Below are positions 8,546 through 17,082 of a DNA stretch of 64,000 nucleotides, piece by piece. The notes beneath the pieces were generated by a model. It was not told where the DNA came from. It searched no databases and saw nothing but the letters and a program-made list of their open reading frames with translations. Positions within the stretch are counted from its first letter, which is position 1, and each line of letters begins with the position of its first letter. Both the position numbers and the translations under genes were made by a program. The stretch spans positions 310,001 to 374,000 of the forward strand of contig NZ_SUMB01000010.1 in NCBI RefSeq assembly GCF_005048155.1, given 5' to 3'. Source of the DNA: Streptomyces piniterrae (GTDB lineage Bacteria; Actinomycetota; Actinomycetes; Streptomycetales; Streptomycetaceae).

Positions 8546-8578
8546 CTGCGCCCCGGCTCACTCCGAGCCGGGGCGCAG
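8546..8578 (+). terminator. Terminator after glcP
   Basis: A perfect 14-bp stem (CTGCGCCCCGGCTC and its complement) with a 5-nt loop starts 30 bp after the glcP stop codon. A short T-containing stretch follows. Confidence 0.88.
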
Positions 8579-8840
8579 TTGCTTGTGCGTGTGCCGCTTC
8601 CCACGTTGCCGGGTGCCGCGCAGTGGGGCTTGCGGGGCCGGGTCCCAGGTCTCCGGTCCTACGGTCCGTCCCCGCCCGCCGGTGACACGGCCACCCCCGG
8701 GTGGGCGGGCACTGGAGCGGCCACCCCTGGGCGGCTGGGCCCGGAAAAGGCAGTGGGTGAGCCTAGGGCGCCGGCCCTGTCTTCGCCGAAACCGCCCGCC
8801 GCCGGAAACCACCCGCCGCCGCAACCGCCCCCACAAAACA

Positions 8841-8876
8841 ACATCCCCTCCGCCAGGACGGTGGCGAAGGGGATGT
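8841..8876 (-). terminator. Terminator after the NCS1 permease gene
   Basis: ACATCCCCT and AGGGGATGT form the base of an imperfect hairpin whose inner part pairs CGCCA with TGGCG. In the minus direction it follows the permease stop codon by about 60 bp. Confidence 0.7.
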
Positions 8877-8933
8877 CGGCCTACGTTGCGTCGGGCCGCT
8901 CAGCGGCGGCCCGATCCGGGCCCGGTGTGGCCG

Positions 8934-10409
8934 TCAGCCGACCTCGACCGGCTCCCGCTCCTCGGCGGACCGGCTTCCGGCCGCCGCCGGCGCGGTCTCC
9001 TTGGGCGTCGGCAGTGCCGCGAAGACCACCGCGGCGATCAGAATGGTGGCCGCCCAGCCCAGGCCGTTCTCACCGATCCAGGTGGTGGCCAGCGGGCCGG
9101 TGAACCACTGGACCTTGGTGAAGCACAGGCCCGCGGCGAGCGCCACCGACCAGGCCGTCATGGCCTGCCAGCAGAAGCCGCCGACGTACCAGTAGCGGCT
9201 GGTGCGGCCGGTGTCCATCAGGCTGTCGGCGTCGTAGCGGACCGCCAGCTTGCGCCGCCGCGCCATGTCGATGCCGTAGACGCCGATCCAGGCGGAGAAG
9301 GACACCGCGAGCAGCGTCAGGAAGGCGATGAACTGGCCGATGAAGTCCTTCGCGACCAGCATCATGAACAGGCCGCCGACCAGGCTGATGATGGCGTTGA
9401 TGCTGACCGCCAGGGCGCGCGGCAGCTTGACGCCCATCGTCTGTGCGGTGAAGCCCGCGGAGTACATCGAGAGGCTGTTGATCAGCACCATCCCGACCAG
9501 CGCGGTGACCAGGTACGGAACCGCGAGCCAGGTCGGCAGGATGCTGCCGAGGAACGACATCGGGTCGGTGTTCTGGCCGGCCAGCTTGGGGCTGGAGACG
9601 GCCATCACGCCGCCCATCAGCACCATCGGGAGCAGCACCAGGGCCGCGCCGGAGACGGTCGTACCGACGATCTTCTTGCCGGACGCGGAGTGCGGCAGGT
9701 AGCGCGCGAAGTCGGGACCGGTCGGGACCCAGCTGATGCCGCCGGCCGCGATCGTGCCGATGCCCGCGATCACCATCGCGGTGGTGCCGGCCTTCTTCGC
9801 GAAGACCGCGTCCCAGTCCATGGTGGCGATCAGGTAGACCAGCACCATGATGCTGAACAGGCCGAACAGGTACGTCGAGTACTTGTTGCAGACGTTCAGC
9901 GCCTTGCGGCCCAGCCCGCTCACCAGGTAGGTGACGGCCACGAAGGCCAGCAGTGTGACGACGACCAGGACGTTGTTGCTCTTGATGCCGAACAGCAGGT
10001 TCAGCACGGTCAGCACGGCGTACGCGCCGGTGACCGCGTTGATCGTCTCCCAGCCGAAGCGGGCGACCCACAGGATCGCCCCGGGGAAGTAGTTGCCGCG
10101 GACGCCGAAGGCGGCCCGGGAGAGCATCGCGCCGGGCGCGCCGCCCCACTTACCGGAGACCGACAGCACGCCGACCATGCCGAAGGCGACGGCGGCGGCG
10201 ACCGCGGCCACCAGCAGGACCTGCCAGAAGTTCAGTCCGTTGTTGACGACGAGCGAGGCGCCCATGGTGAGCAGCAACACACTGATATTGGCGGCGACCC
10301 AGGTCGGGAAGAGCTCGCGGACGCGGCCCTGGCGCTCGTTGTCGGGGACGGGCTCGATGCCCCGTGTCTCGACGGCGCCTTCGGTTTCGGGAGCGGACGT
10401 GGTGCCCAT
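8934..10409 (-). CDS. NCS1-family nucleobase/cytosine permease
   Basis: The 491-aa polytopic membrane protein has about 12 hydrophobic segments and resembles cytosine/purine/allantoin permeases of the NCS1 family. Typical features are the FPTWVAANISVLLLTMGAS start of TM1, the RAAFGVRGNYFPG loop, and the WVPTGPDFARYLP motif after TM5. It probably imports a purine, cytosine or a related ring compound with H+ or Na+; the exact substrate cannot be read from the sequence. ATG at 10409 has GGAG about 10 bp upstream. The N-terminal 35 residues are acidic and cytoplasmic. It is transcribed divergently from ftsY. Confidence 0.85.
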   Translation of the reverse strand: MGTTSAPETEGAVETRGIEPVPDNERQGRVRELFPTWVAANISVLLLTMGASLVVNNGLNFWQVLLVAAVAAAVAFGMVGVLSVSGKWGGAPGAMLSRAAFGVRGNYFPGAILWVARFGWETINAVTGAYAVLTVLNLLFGIKSNNVLVVVTLLAFVAVTYLVSGLGRKALNVCNKYSTYLFGLFSIMVLVYLIATMDWDAVFAKKAGTTAMVIAGIGTIAAGGISWVPTGPDFARYLPHSASGKKIVGTTVSGAALVLLPMVLMGGVMAVSSPKLAGQNTDPMSFLGSILPTWLAVPYLVTALVGMVLINSLSMYSAGFTAQTMGVKLPRALAVSINAIISLVGGLFMMLVAKDFIGQFIAFLTLLAVSFSAWIGVYGIDMARRRKLAVRYDADSLMDTGRTSRYWYVGGFCWQAMTAWSVALAAGLCFTKVQWFTGPLATTWIGENGLGWAATILIAAVVFAALPTPKETAPAAAGSRSAEEREPVEVG

Positions 10410-10829
10410 GTGCAGGTATCTCCGTGCGCGGGGGTCTGGAAGGCACCCCCGGGGAGGAGGTGCAGGCAGCGGCTGTGATGCCTGGCCGTTTGGTTGCCAG
10501 GACTCTACGCGCGTTGCGTGGCTGACGACCATCGTACTTTGATCCAAGTTCTGCCTGTACGTCCTGTTGGGCGGGCCGACGAGGACGGGCTCGCCAGGGC
10601 CTCGTCGGAGAGCCCATCCGCCACCCTTTGGCCTGGGTTGTTCTCGGCTGTCCCGCCGTGGCGGTTGCTCGCCGTGGCGGCCGCGGCGGGCCGGTCCGCC
10701 GCGCGGGGCTGCCCGGCGGCCGGTGGGGGGCGACGGCGAACAGCCCCCGCGGTGGGAAACCGAAAGCGGCCCGAGCGAAGCGATGCGCAGCGCCCCCGCG
10801 GGACGCGCGTGGCTGATACTGAAGGAGTT
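10410..10829. other. Divergent promoter region between the NCS1 permease and ftsY
   Basis: The 420 bp must hold promoters for both genes. An 11-bp direct repeat CGCCGTGGCGG lies at 10654-10664 and 10670-10680. I see no convincing gene or canonical promoter. Confidence 0.4.
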
Positions 10830-12062
10830 ATGGAAACCGTCATCCTTGCTGTACTCATCGCCGTGGTCGTGCTCGGCGCGGTCGGCGGGCTCGTCGTCAG
10901 CGGCCGCAAGAAGAAGCAGCTGCCGCCGCCCCCGCCGGCTGCCCCCGTCACCCCACCCGTTACCGCGCCCCCCGCCGAACCGCAGGTCGGCGAGGAGGCC
11001 GAGACCCCACGAGAAGAAGCCCGCCGCACCATCGAAGAGGTCGGCCTGCCGACGGCGGAGGCCGAGGCGCCGGTCGAGGTGGCCGAGCCCGAGGCGCCCG
11101 TCGCGCCGGCGGTCGAGGTCCCCGAGCCCACCGCCGGCCGGCTGGTCCGGCTGCGTGCCCGGCTCTCCCGCTCGCAGACCTCCCTGGGCAAGGGCCTGCT
11201 GACGCTGCTCTCCCGCGAGCGCCTCGACGACGAGACCTGGGAGGAGATCGAGGACACCCTGCTGACCGCGGACGTCGGCGTCGCCCCCACCCAGGAGCTC
11301 GTCGACCGGCTGCGCGAGCGGGTCAAGGTCCTCGGCACCCGTACGCCCGAGGATCTGCGCCTCCTGCTGCGTGAGGAGCTGCTCGCCCTCATCGGCACGG
11401 ACGCGGACCGTTCCGTGCACACCGCCAACGGCATCGGCAACGGCGGCGACGAGATCCCCGGCGTCGTCCTGGTCGTCGGCGTCAACGGCACCGGGAAGAC
11501 CACGACCACGGGCAAGCTCGCGCGCGTCCTGGTCGCCGACGGCAAGTCCGTGGTCCTCGGCGCGGCCGACACGTTCCGTGCCGCGGCCGCCGACCAGCTG
11601 CAGACGTGGGGCGAGCGGGTGGGTGCCCGTACGGTCCGCGGGCCCGAGGGCGGTGACCCCGCGTCGATCGCCTACGACGCGGTGAAGGAAGGTATCGCCG
11701 AGACCGCCGATGTCGTCCTCATCGACACCGCGGGCCGGCTGCACACCAAGACCGGTCTGATGGACGAGCTCGGCAAGGTCAAGCGGGTCGTCGAGAAGCA
11801 CGGCCCGGTCGGCGAGGTGCTGCTCGTCCTGGACGCCACCACCGGCCAGAACGGCCTGGTGCAGGCGCGCGTGTTCGCCGAGGTCGTGGACATCACCGGC
11901 GTGGTGCTGACCAAGCTCGACGGCACCGCCAAGGGCGGCATCATCGTCGCCGTCCAGCGCGAGCTCGGCGTACCGGTCAAGCTGGTGGGCCTGGGCGAGG
12001 GCGCGGACGACCTGGCGCCCTTCGAGCCCGAGGCGTTCGTCGATGCTCTTATCGGCGACTAG
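10830..12062 (+). CDS. ftsY: Signal recognition particle receptor FtsY
   Basis: FtsY is the membrane-associated GTPase that receives SRP-ribosome complexes for co-translational insertion of membrane proteins. The 410-aa product has an N-terminal hydrophobic segment (3-24), a basic patch RKKK, and a Pro/Ala/Glu-rich acidic linker (30-110), followed by the NG domain. GTPase motifs are GVNGTGKTTTTGKLA (G1), DTFRAAAADQL, DTAGRLHTK (G3) and TKLDGTAKGG (G4/G5). The N-terminal membrane segment is the actinobacterial form of FtsY. ATG at 10830 has an excellent AAGGAG site. Its partner Ffh is encoded at 19.7 kb in the same window. Confidence 0.96.
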   Translation: METVILAVLIAVVVLGAVGGLVVSGRKKKQLPPPPPAAPVTPPVTAPPAEPQVGEEAETPREEARRTIEEVGLPTAEAEAPVEVAEPEAPVAPAVEVPEPTAGRLVRLRARLSRSQTSLGKGLLTLLSRERLDDETWEEIEDTLLTADVGVAPTQELVDRLRERVKVLGTRTPEDLRLLLREELLALIGTDADRSVHTANGIGNGGDEIPGVVLVVGVNGTGKTTTTGKLARVLVADGKSVVLGAADTFRAAAADQLQTWGERVGARTVRGPEGGDPASIAYDAVKEGIAETADVVLIDTAGRLHTKTGLMDELGKVKRVVEKHGPVGEVLLVLDATTGQNGLVQARVFAEVVDITGVVLTKLDGTAKGGIIVAVQRELGVPVKLVGLGEGADDLAPFEPEAFVDALIGD

Positions 12063-12100
12063 CGCCGCCGACCCCCGGAACCATCGGGGGCGTGATCACC

Positions 12101-12137
12101 GAAGGGCCCCACCGCTGGACATGCGGTGGGGCCCTTC
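12101..12137 (+). terminator. Terminator after ftsY
   Basis: A perfect 15-bp stem (GAAGGGCCCCACCGC and complement) has a 7-nt loop. A weaker hairpin, CCCCCG (12072-12077) with CGGGGG (12085-12090), precedes it. It can also serve the converging prim-pol-like gene. Confidence 0.9.
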
Positions 12138-12192
12138 GCCTGCCCGTACAGCAACCATCGATTGAGGCACCCCAACGGTGCTCAGCCACCTA

Positions 12193-12300
12193 CGCGAGAG
12201 CGGCGCCGGTTCAGGCGCAAGGGCAGCGAGTCACCGCTTGCGCGAGAGCGGCGCCGGCTTAGGCGCAAGGGGCAGCCGCCGGTTCAGGCGTAAGAGGCAG
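12193..12300. repeat. Partly duplicated 3' end of the prim-pol-like gene
   Basis: A 34-36 bp sequence beginning CGCGAGAGCGGCGCCGG occurs at 12193-12226 and 12241-12276. A shorter third copy of its second half (GCCGG(T/C)TTAGGCG-type, through AGGCAG) is at 12278-12300. The second and third copies encode the C-terminus of the minus-strand gene; the first lies beyond its stop codon. Confidence 0.85.
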
Positions 12301-12938
12301 TAGGCCAGGGTGCCCACCAGCAGCCGGGCCTCCGGCGGCCGGCCCGCGGTGTCCAGGGTCGGGGGACGCAGCCAGCGCATCGGGCCGTGGCCGCCGTGGT
12401 CGGACGGTGGCGCGGTGACGTGGTCGCCGCGGCCCAGGGGCCGCAGATCGAGATCGGCGTCGTCCCAGCCCATCCGGTAGAGCAGGCCGGGCAGGTCGGC
12501 GGCGGCTCCGGGGGCGACGAAGAACAGCGCGCGGCCGGTCGGGGTGGCCGCGACCGGGCCGAGCGGCAGCCCCATCCGCTCCTGGCGCACCAGCGCGCAC
12601 CGGCCCGCGGCTTCCGGTACGTCGAGGACGTCGAAGAACCTGCCCACCGGGAGGAGTACGGCCGCGCCCGGGGTCTCCGCCCAGGCATCCGCGGCCTTCT
12701 CTAATGTCGCGCCGGCGGCCAGCTCATGGCCGAAGCCCAGGGGGTGCGCGCCGGGCGCCGGACAGTCCGCGGCCCCGCACGAGCAGTCCGTACGGCCGCC
12801 TGCGCGGACCGCGCGGGCGCCGGGGACGACGTCCCAGCCCCACAGTCCGGTGTACTCCGCCACCGCCGTGCCTTCGGTCGAGCGGGCGCGGCGCCGCGAG
12901 CCGGAACGCTCCCGGATGCCGCCGATCGTGAAGCCCAT
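12231..12938 (-). CDS. Prim-pol N-terminal-like protein, 235 aa
   Basis: The product resembles the N-terminal half of bifunctional primase/polymerase proteins found in phages and plasmids. Supporting features are WGWDVVPGARAV near the start, a CSCGAADCPAPGAHPLGF cysteine/His segment (about 45-63), and AAVLLPVGRFFDVLDVPEAAG (about 88-108), which carries the D-x-D-like position. It is not a full primase and no helicase domain follows. Similar proteins sit between ftsY and nsdA in Streptomyces as I recall, so it is probably domesticated rather than a recent phage remnant. ATG at 12938 has GGAGGGGG just upstream. The C-terminus is a basic, repeat-derived tail. Role unknown. Confidence 0.7.
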   Translation of the reverse strand: MGFTIGGIRERSGSRRRARSTEGTAVAEYTGLWGWDVVPGARAVRAGGRTDCSCGAADCPAPGAHPLGFGHELAAGATLEKAADAWAETPGAAVLLPVGRFFDVLDVPEAAGRCALVRQERMGLPLGPVAATPTGRALFFVAPGAAADLPGLLYRMGWDDADLDLRPLGRGDHVTAPPSDHGGHGPMRWLRPPTLDTAGRPPEARLLVGTLAYCLLRLNRRLPLAPKPAPLSRKR

Positions 12939-13411
12939 GCCCCCTCCAACGGGTGGTCCGTGCCTGCGGTTACGAGTCGGCGCGTTGACGCGGAGCGGTG
13001 TTGACGCTCCGTCGTCGGTCCGCGCTGCCGGTGATGTGGTGTCGTGCGCCGGGTGGTGTGGGGCGGTGCGCACGCCGTCGCGTGCTTCGCTCCGCCCGGC
13101 CGTTGTCGACCTGTGTCAAGTCAATCGCGAGACTCCGCCGGGGAGTTCATTCGAAGGGGTGGCGAATGGTGGCGTTTCCGCAATCGCCCTCGCGAGGGGC
13201 GTGATCGTAGGATTACTTTCAGTGCACGAACCCCGGAGAGGCATCATTCGCACGGGTATGCCGGTGGCAACCCGCCGGTAGCTCACCGGCTGGAGGTGTG
13301 GCCGGAATCCGGCATCGGGTAGATGTACCCGGGACAGGCGCCGCGACGGGCGGCAGCCTGTGGGTGGTTCGCGACGAAGCTTCGGCGGCGGCAAGGGATG
13401 GGGGCGTTCCA
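12939..13411. other. Divergent regulatory region between the prim-pol-like gene and nsdA
   Basis: The 473 bp hold the start regions of both genes. The nsdA-proximal 140 bp contain three consecutive inverted repeats, listed separately. I see no gene here. Confidence 0.5.
13274..13331 (+). promoter_or_regulatory. Three consecutive inverted repeats in the nsdA leader
   Basis: Perfect inverted repeats occur at 13274-13290 (GCCGGT, 5 nt, ACCGGC), 13301-13313 (GCCGGA, 1 nt, TCCGGC) and 13316-13331 (CGGGTA, 4 nt, TACCCG). They lie 81-138 bp upstream of the nsdA start. They could be leader hairpins or adjacent operator sites. Confidence 0.5.
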
Positions 13412-14908
13412 GTGGGCGGCAACGGCGGCACCGCCGGTTCCGGCGGTTCAGGCGGCACCGACGCCGTCAAGCGTCCCAACGCGCAGTTGGGTTCATGGTT
13501 CGTACGCAGCGGCTGGTCCAAGGGCGAGCTGGCACGACAGGTCAACCGCCGGGCGCGGACGATGGGCGCCCACCACATCAGTACCGACACCTCGCGGGTG
13601 CGCCGCTGGCTGGACGGCGAGCAGCCGCGCGAGCCCATTCCGCGGATCCTCTCCGAGCTGTTCTCGGAACGCTTCGGCTGTGTGGTCGGCATCGAGGAGC
13701 TGGGCCTGCGCTCCGCGCACCAGTCCCCGTCCGTCTCCGGTGTGGATCTGCCCTGGGCCGGGCCCCAGACCGTCAACCTCATCAGCGAGTTCTCCCGCAG
13801 CGACCTGATGCTGGCGCGCCGCGGCTTCCTGGGCACCTCGCTCGCGCTGGCCGCCGGGCCGACCCTCATCGAGCCGATGCAGCGCTGGCTGGTGCCGGTG
13901 CCCGCCGGACAGGGCGACGCGGAGGCGCAGCCGGACCGGGTGCGGCGGTCGGCCAGGCTCTCCAAGCCGGAACTCGATCTGCTGGAGTCGACGACCGCGA
14001 TGTTCCGGCAGTGGGACGCGCAGTGCGGCGGCGGGCTCCGGCGCAAAGCGGTGGTCGGCCAGCTGCACGAGGTCACCGACCTGCTCCAGGAGCCGCACCC
14101 GGAATCGGTGGCCAAGCGGCTCTTCAAGGTCGCCGCGGAGCTCGCCGAGCTGGCCGGCTGGATGAGCTACGACATCGGACTGCAGCCCACCGCCCAGAAG
14201 TACTTCGTGCTGGCGCTGCACGCCTCCAAGGAGGCCGGCGACCGTCCCCTCGGCTCGTACATCCTCTCCAGCATGAGCCGGCAGATGATCCATCTCGGCC
14301 GGTCCGAGGACGCGCTGGAGCTGATCCATCTCGCCCAGTACGGCAGCCGTGAGACGGCGACCCCGCGCACCCAGGCGATGTTGTATGCGATGGAGGCGCG
14401 CGCGTACGCCGGGATCGGCCAGCCCAGCAAGGTCAAGCGGGCCGTCCGGATGGCCGAGGACACCTTCTCCGACGCGATGCCCGGCGAGCCGGAGCCGGAC
14501 TGGATCCGCTTCTTCTCCGAGGCGGAGCTGAACGCCGAGAACGCCCACTCCTACCGCGACCTGGCCTACGTGGCCGGCCGCAGCCCCACGTACGCCTCGC
14601 TCGCCGAGCCCGTCATGGAGCGCGCCGTCGACCTGTTCCGCCAGGACCCCGAGCACCAGCGTTCGTATGCGCTCAACCTCATCGGGATGGCGACGGTGCG
14701 GCTGCTGCAGAAGGAGCCGGAGGCCTGCGCGGAGATGGCGCACAAGGCCATCCCGTTCGCCAAGCAGGTCCGCTCGGAGCGGGTCAACACCCGGCTGCGC
14801 AAGACGGTGGACACCGCGGCCCGGGAATTCGGCGGTGTCGCCGAGGTGGTCCAGCTGAGTGACGAGCTCTCCCGCCAGCTGCCGGAAACCGCGGCGGAGG
14901 TCGGCTGA
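13412..14908 (+). CDS. nsdA: Developmental and antibiotic regulator NsdA
   Basis: NsdA was identified in S. coelicolor as a negative regulator of sporulation and antibiotic production. The 498-aa product has a Gly-rich start, an N-terminal region with WFVRSGWSKGELARQVNRRAR and STDTSRVRRWLDGE that resembles a helix-turn-helix of the Xre-like kind (about 22-70), a short hydrophobic stretch RRGFLGTSLALAAGPTLIEP (about 137-156), and an alpha-helical TPR-like C-terminal half. GTG at 13412 gives the family N-terminus VGGNGGT and has a GGGGG stretch upstream; the in-frame extension runs through leader hairpins. It stands alone before the nitrogen operon. Length agrees with the roughly 500-aa family. 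Confidence 0.9.
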   Translation: MGGNGGTAGSGGSGGTDAVKRPNAQLGSWFVRSGWSKGELARQVNRRARTMGAHHISTDTSRVRRWLDGEQPREPIPRILSELFSERFGCVVGIEELGLRSAHQSPSVSGVDLPWAGPQTVNLISEFSRSDLMLARRGFLGTSLALAAGPTLIEPMQRWLVPVPAGQGDAEAQPDRVRRSARLSKPELDLLESTTAMFRQWDAQCGGGLRRKAVVGQLHEVTDLLQEPHPESVAKRLFKVAAELAELAGWMSYDIGLQPTAQKYFVLALHASKEAGDRPLGSYILSSMSRQMIHLGRSEDALELIHLAQYGSRETATPRTQAMLYAMEARAYAGIGQPSKVKRAVRMAEDTFSDAMPGEPEPDWIRFFSEAELNAENAHSYRDLAYVAGRSPTYASLAEPVMERAVDLFRQDPEHQRSYALNLIGMATVRLLQKEPEACAEMAHKAIPFAKQVRSERVNTRLRKTVDTAAREFGGVAEVVQLSDELSRQLPETAAEVG

Positions 14909-15064
14909 CCGCACCCCCAGGACTCCCGGCCACGGCCACCCACCCCGTACAGCCCGACTCGGCTCCCCCGCCGCCTGGTCAACGAGGGTGGGGACCGTGG
15001 CCGGGTTGGTGGTTTCGGGGGTTGAAACGCGGCATCGCGTGTTGATCCCCCAGTTCACCGGCGC

Positions 15065-15100
15065 GTAACACTGCCGCCGTCTTCGTCACTGCCGTGAAAC
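15065..15100 (+). promoter_or_regulatory. GlnR-type box upstream of amtB
   Basis: GTCAC (15085-15089), 6 bp, GAAAC (15096-15100) matches one full repeat of the GlnR operator GTnAC-n6-GAAAC. A GTAAC at 15065-15069 lies 20 bp upstream, where a second, degenerate repeat would be expected at about 22 bp. GlnR activates amtB-glnK-glnD in S. coelicolor under nitrogen limitation. Confidence 0.6.
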
Positions 15101-15202
15101 ACCGGCAAGGTTTGGCCGAAACCACGCTGCGACAACCTCATGGCCAAGTCGGCCCACCAGAAACACGCCCGCACGGGCCGCATCGACGACGAGGAGACGC
15201 CG

Positions 15203-16572
<1,370 letters not shown>

Positions 16573-16576
<4 letters not shown>

Positions 16577-16911
16577 AGCTCATCACGGCAGTAATCAAGC
16601 CGCACCGGCTGGACGAGGTGAAGGAAGCACTGCAGGCCTTCGGGGTGCACGGTCTGACCGTCACCGAGGCCAGCGGCTACGGCAGGCAGCGCGGGCACAC
16701 CGAGGTGTACCGCGGCGCCGAGTACACCGTCGACCTGGTGCCGAAGATCCGGATCGAGGTGCTCGTCGAGGACGCGGACGCCGAAGGACTGGTGGACGTC
16801 GTCGTGAAGGCGGCCCGCACCGGCAAGATCGGCGACGGAAAGGTGTGGAGCGTGCCCGTCGACGAGGCGGTGCGCGTACGGACGGGCGAGCGCGGCCCGG
16901 ACGCACTGTAA
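16573..16911 (+). CDS. glnK: PII nitrogen-signalling protein GlnK
   Basis: The 112-aa trimeric PII protein senses nitrogen and energy status and blocks AmtB when ammonium is plentiful. The T-loop segment GYGRQRGHTEVYRGAEYTVDLVPK has Tyr51, the modification site. In S. coelicolor this Tyr is adenylylated, rather than uridylylated, by GlnD. The B-loop RTGKIGDGKVW (about 82-92) binds nucleotide. It starts with GTG overlapping the amtB stop by 4 bp. The next gene encodes the modifying enzyme, completing the standard actinobacterial nitrogen operon. Confidence 0.95.
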
Positions 16912-16940
16912 CGGTGTTACAGCCAGCACGTCCGAGTGAC

Positions 16941-16988
16941 CCGGCTCCGGCCCCCGGCGCGGCAACCGCCGCCGGAGGCCGGAGCCGG
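16941..16988 (+). terminator. Hairpin between glnK and glnD
   Basis: A perfect 12-bp stem (CCGGCTCCGGCC and GGCCGGAGCCGG) with a 24-nt loop lies 30 bp after the glnK stop. No T-run follows. It could attenuate transcription into glnD or protect the 3' end of an amtB-glnK message. Confidence 0.6.
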
Positions 16989-17082
16989 AGTACCTACGGG
17001 GGCAGCCGGCACGGGACGAGCGGTACGCGACAACGGGGACAGCGGTGACCGCGGGCAACAACACGACCAAGGAGCGCCCGAG

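Larger units (their letters stand above)
8516..8933. other. Intergenic region between convergent glcP and the NCS1 permease
   Basis: These 418 bp contain two hairpin terminators, one for each converging gene, and C-rich sequence between them. I see no gene. Confidence 0.6.

Noticed and set aside
10410..11801. Minus-strand frame extending the NCS1 permease through ftsY to 955 aa
   Set aside because: The extension is antisense to ftsY and low-complexity; the permease starts at 10409 with a ribosome binding site and normal N-terminus.
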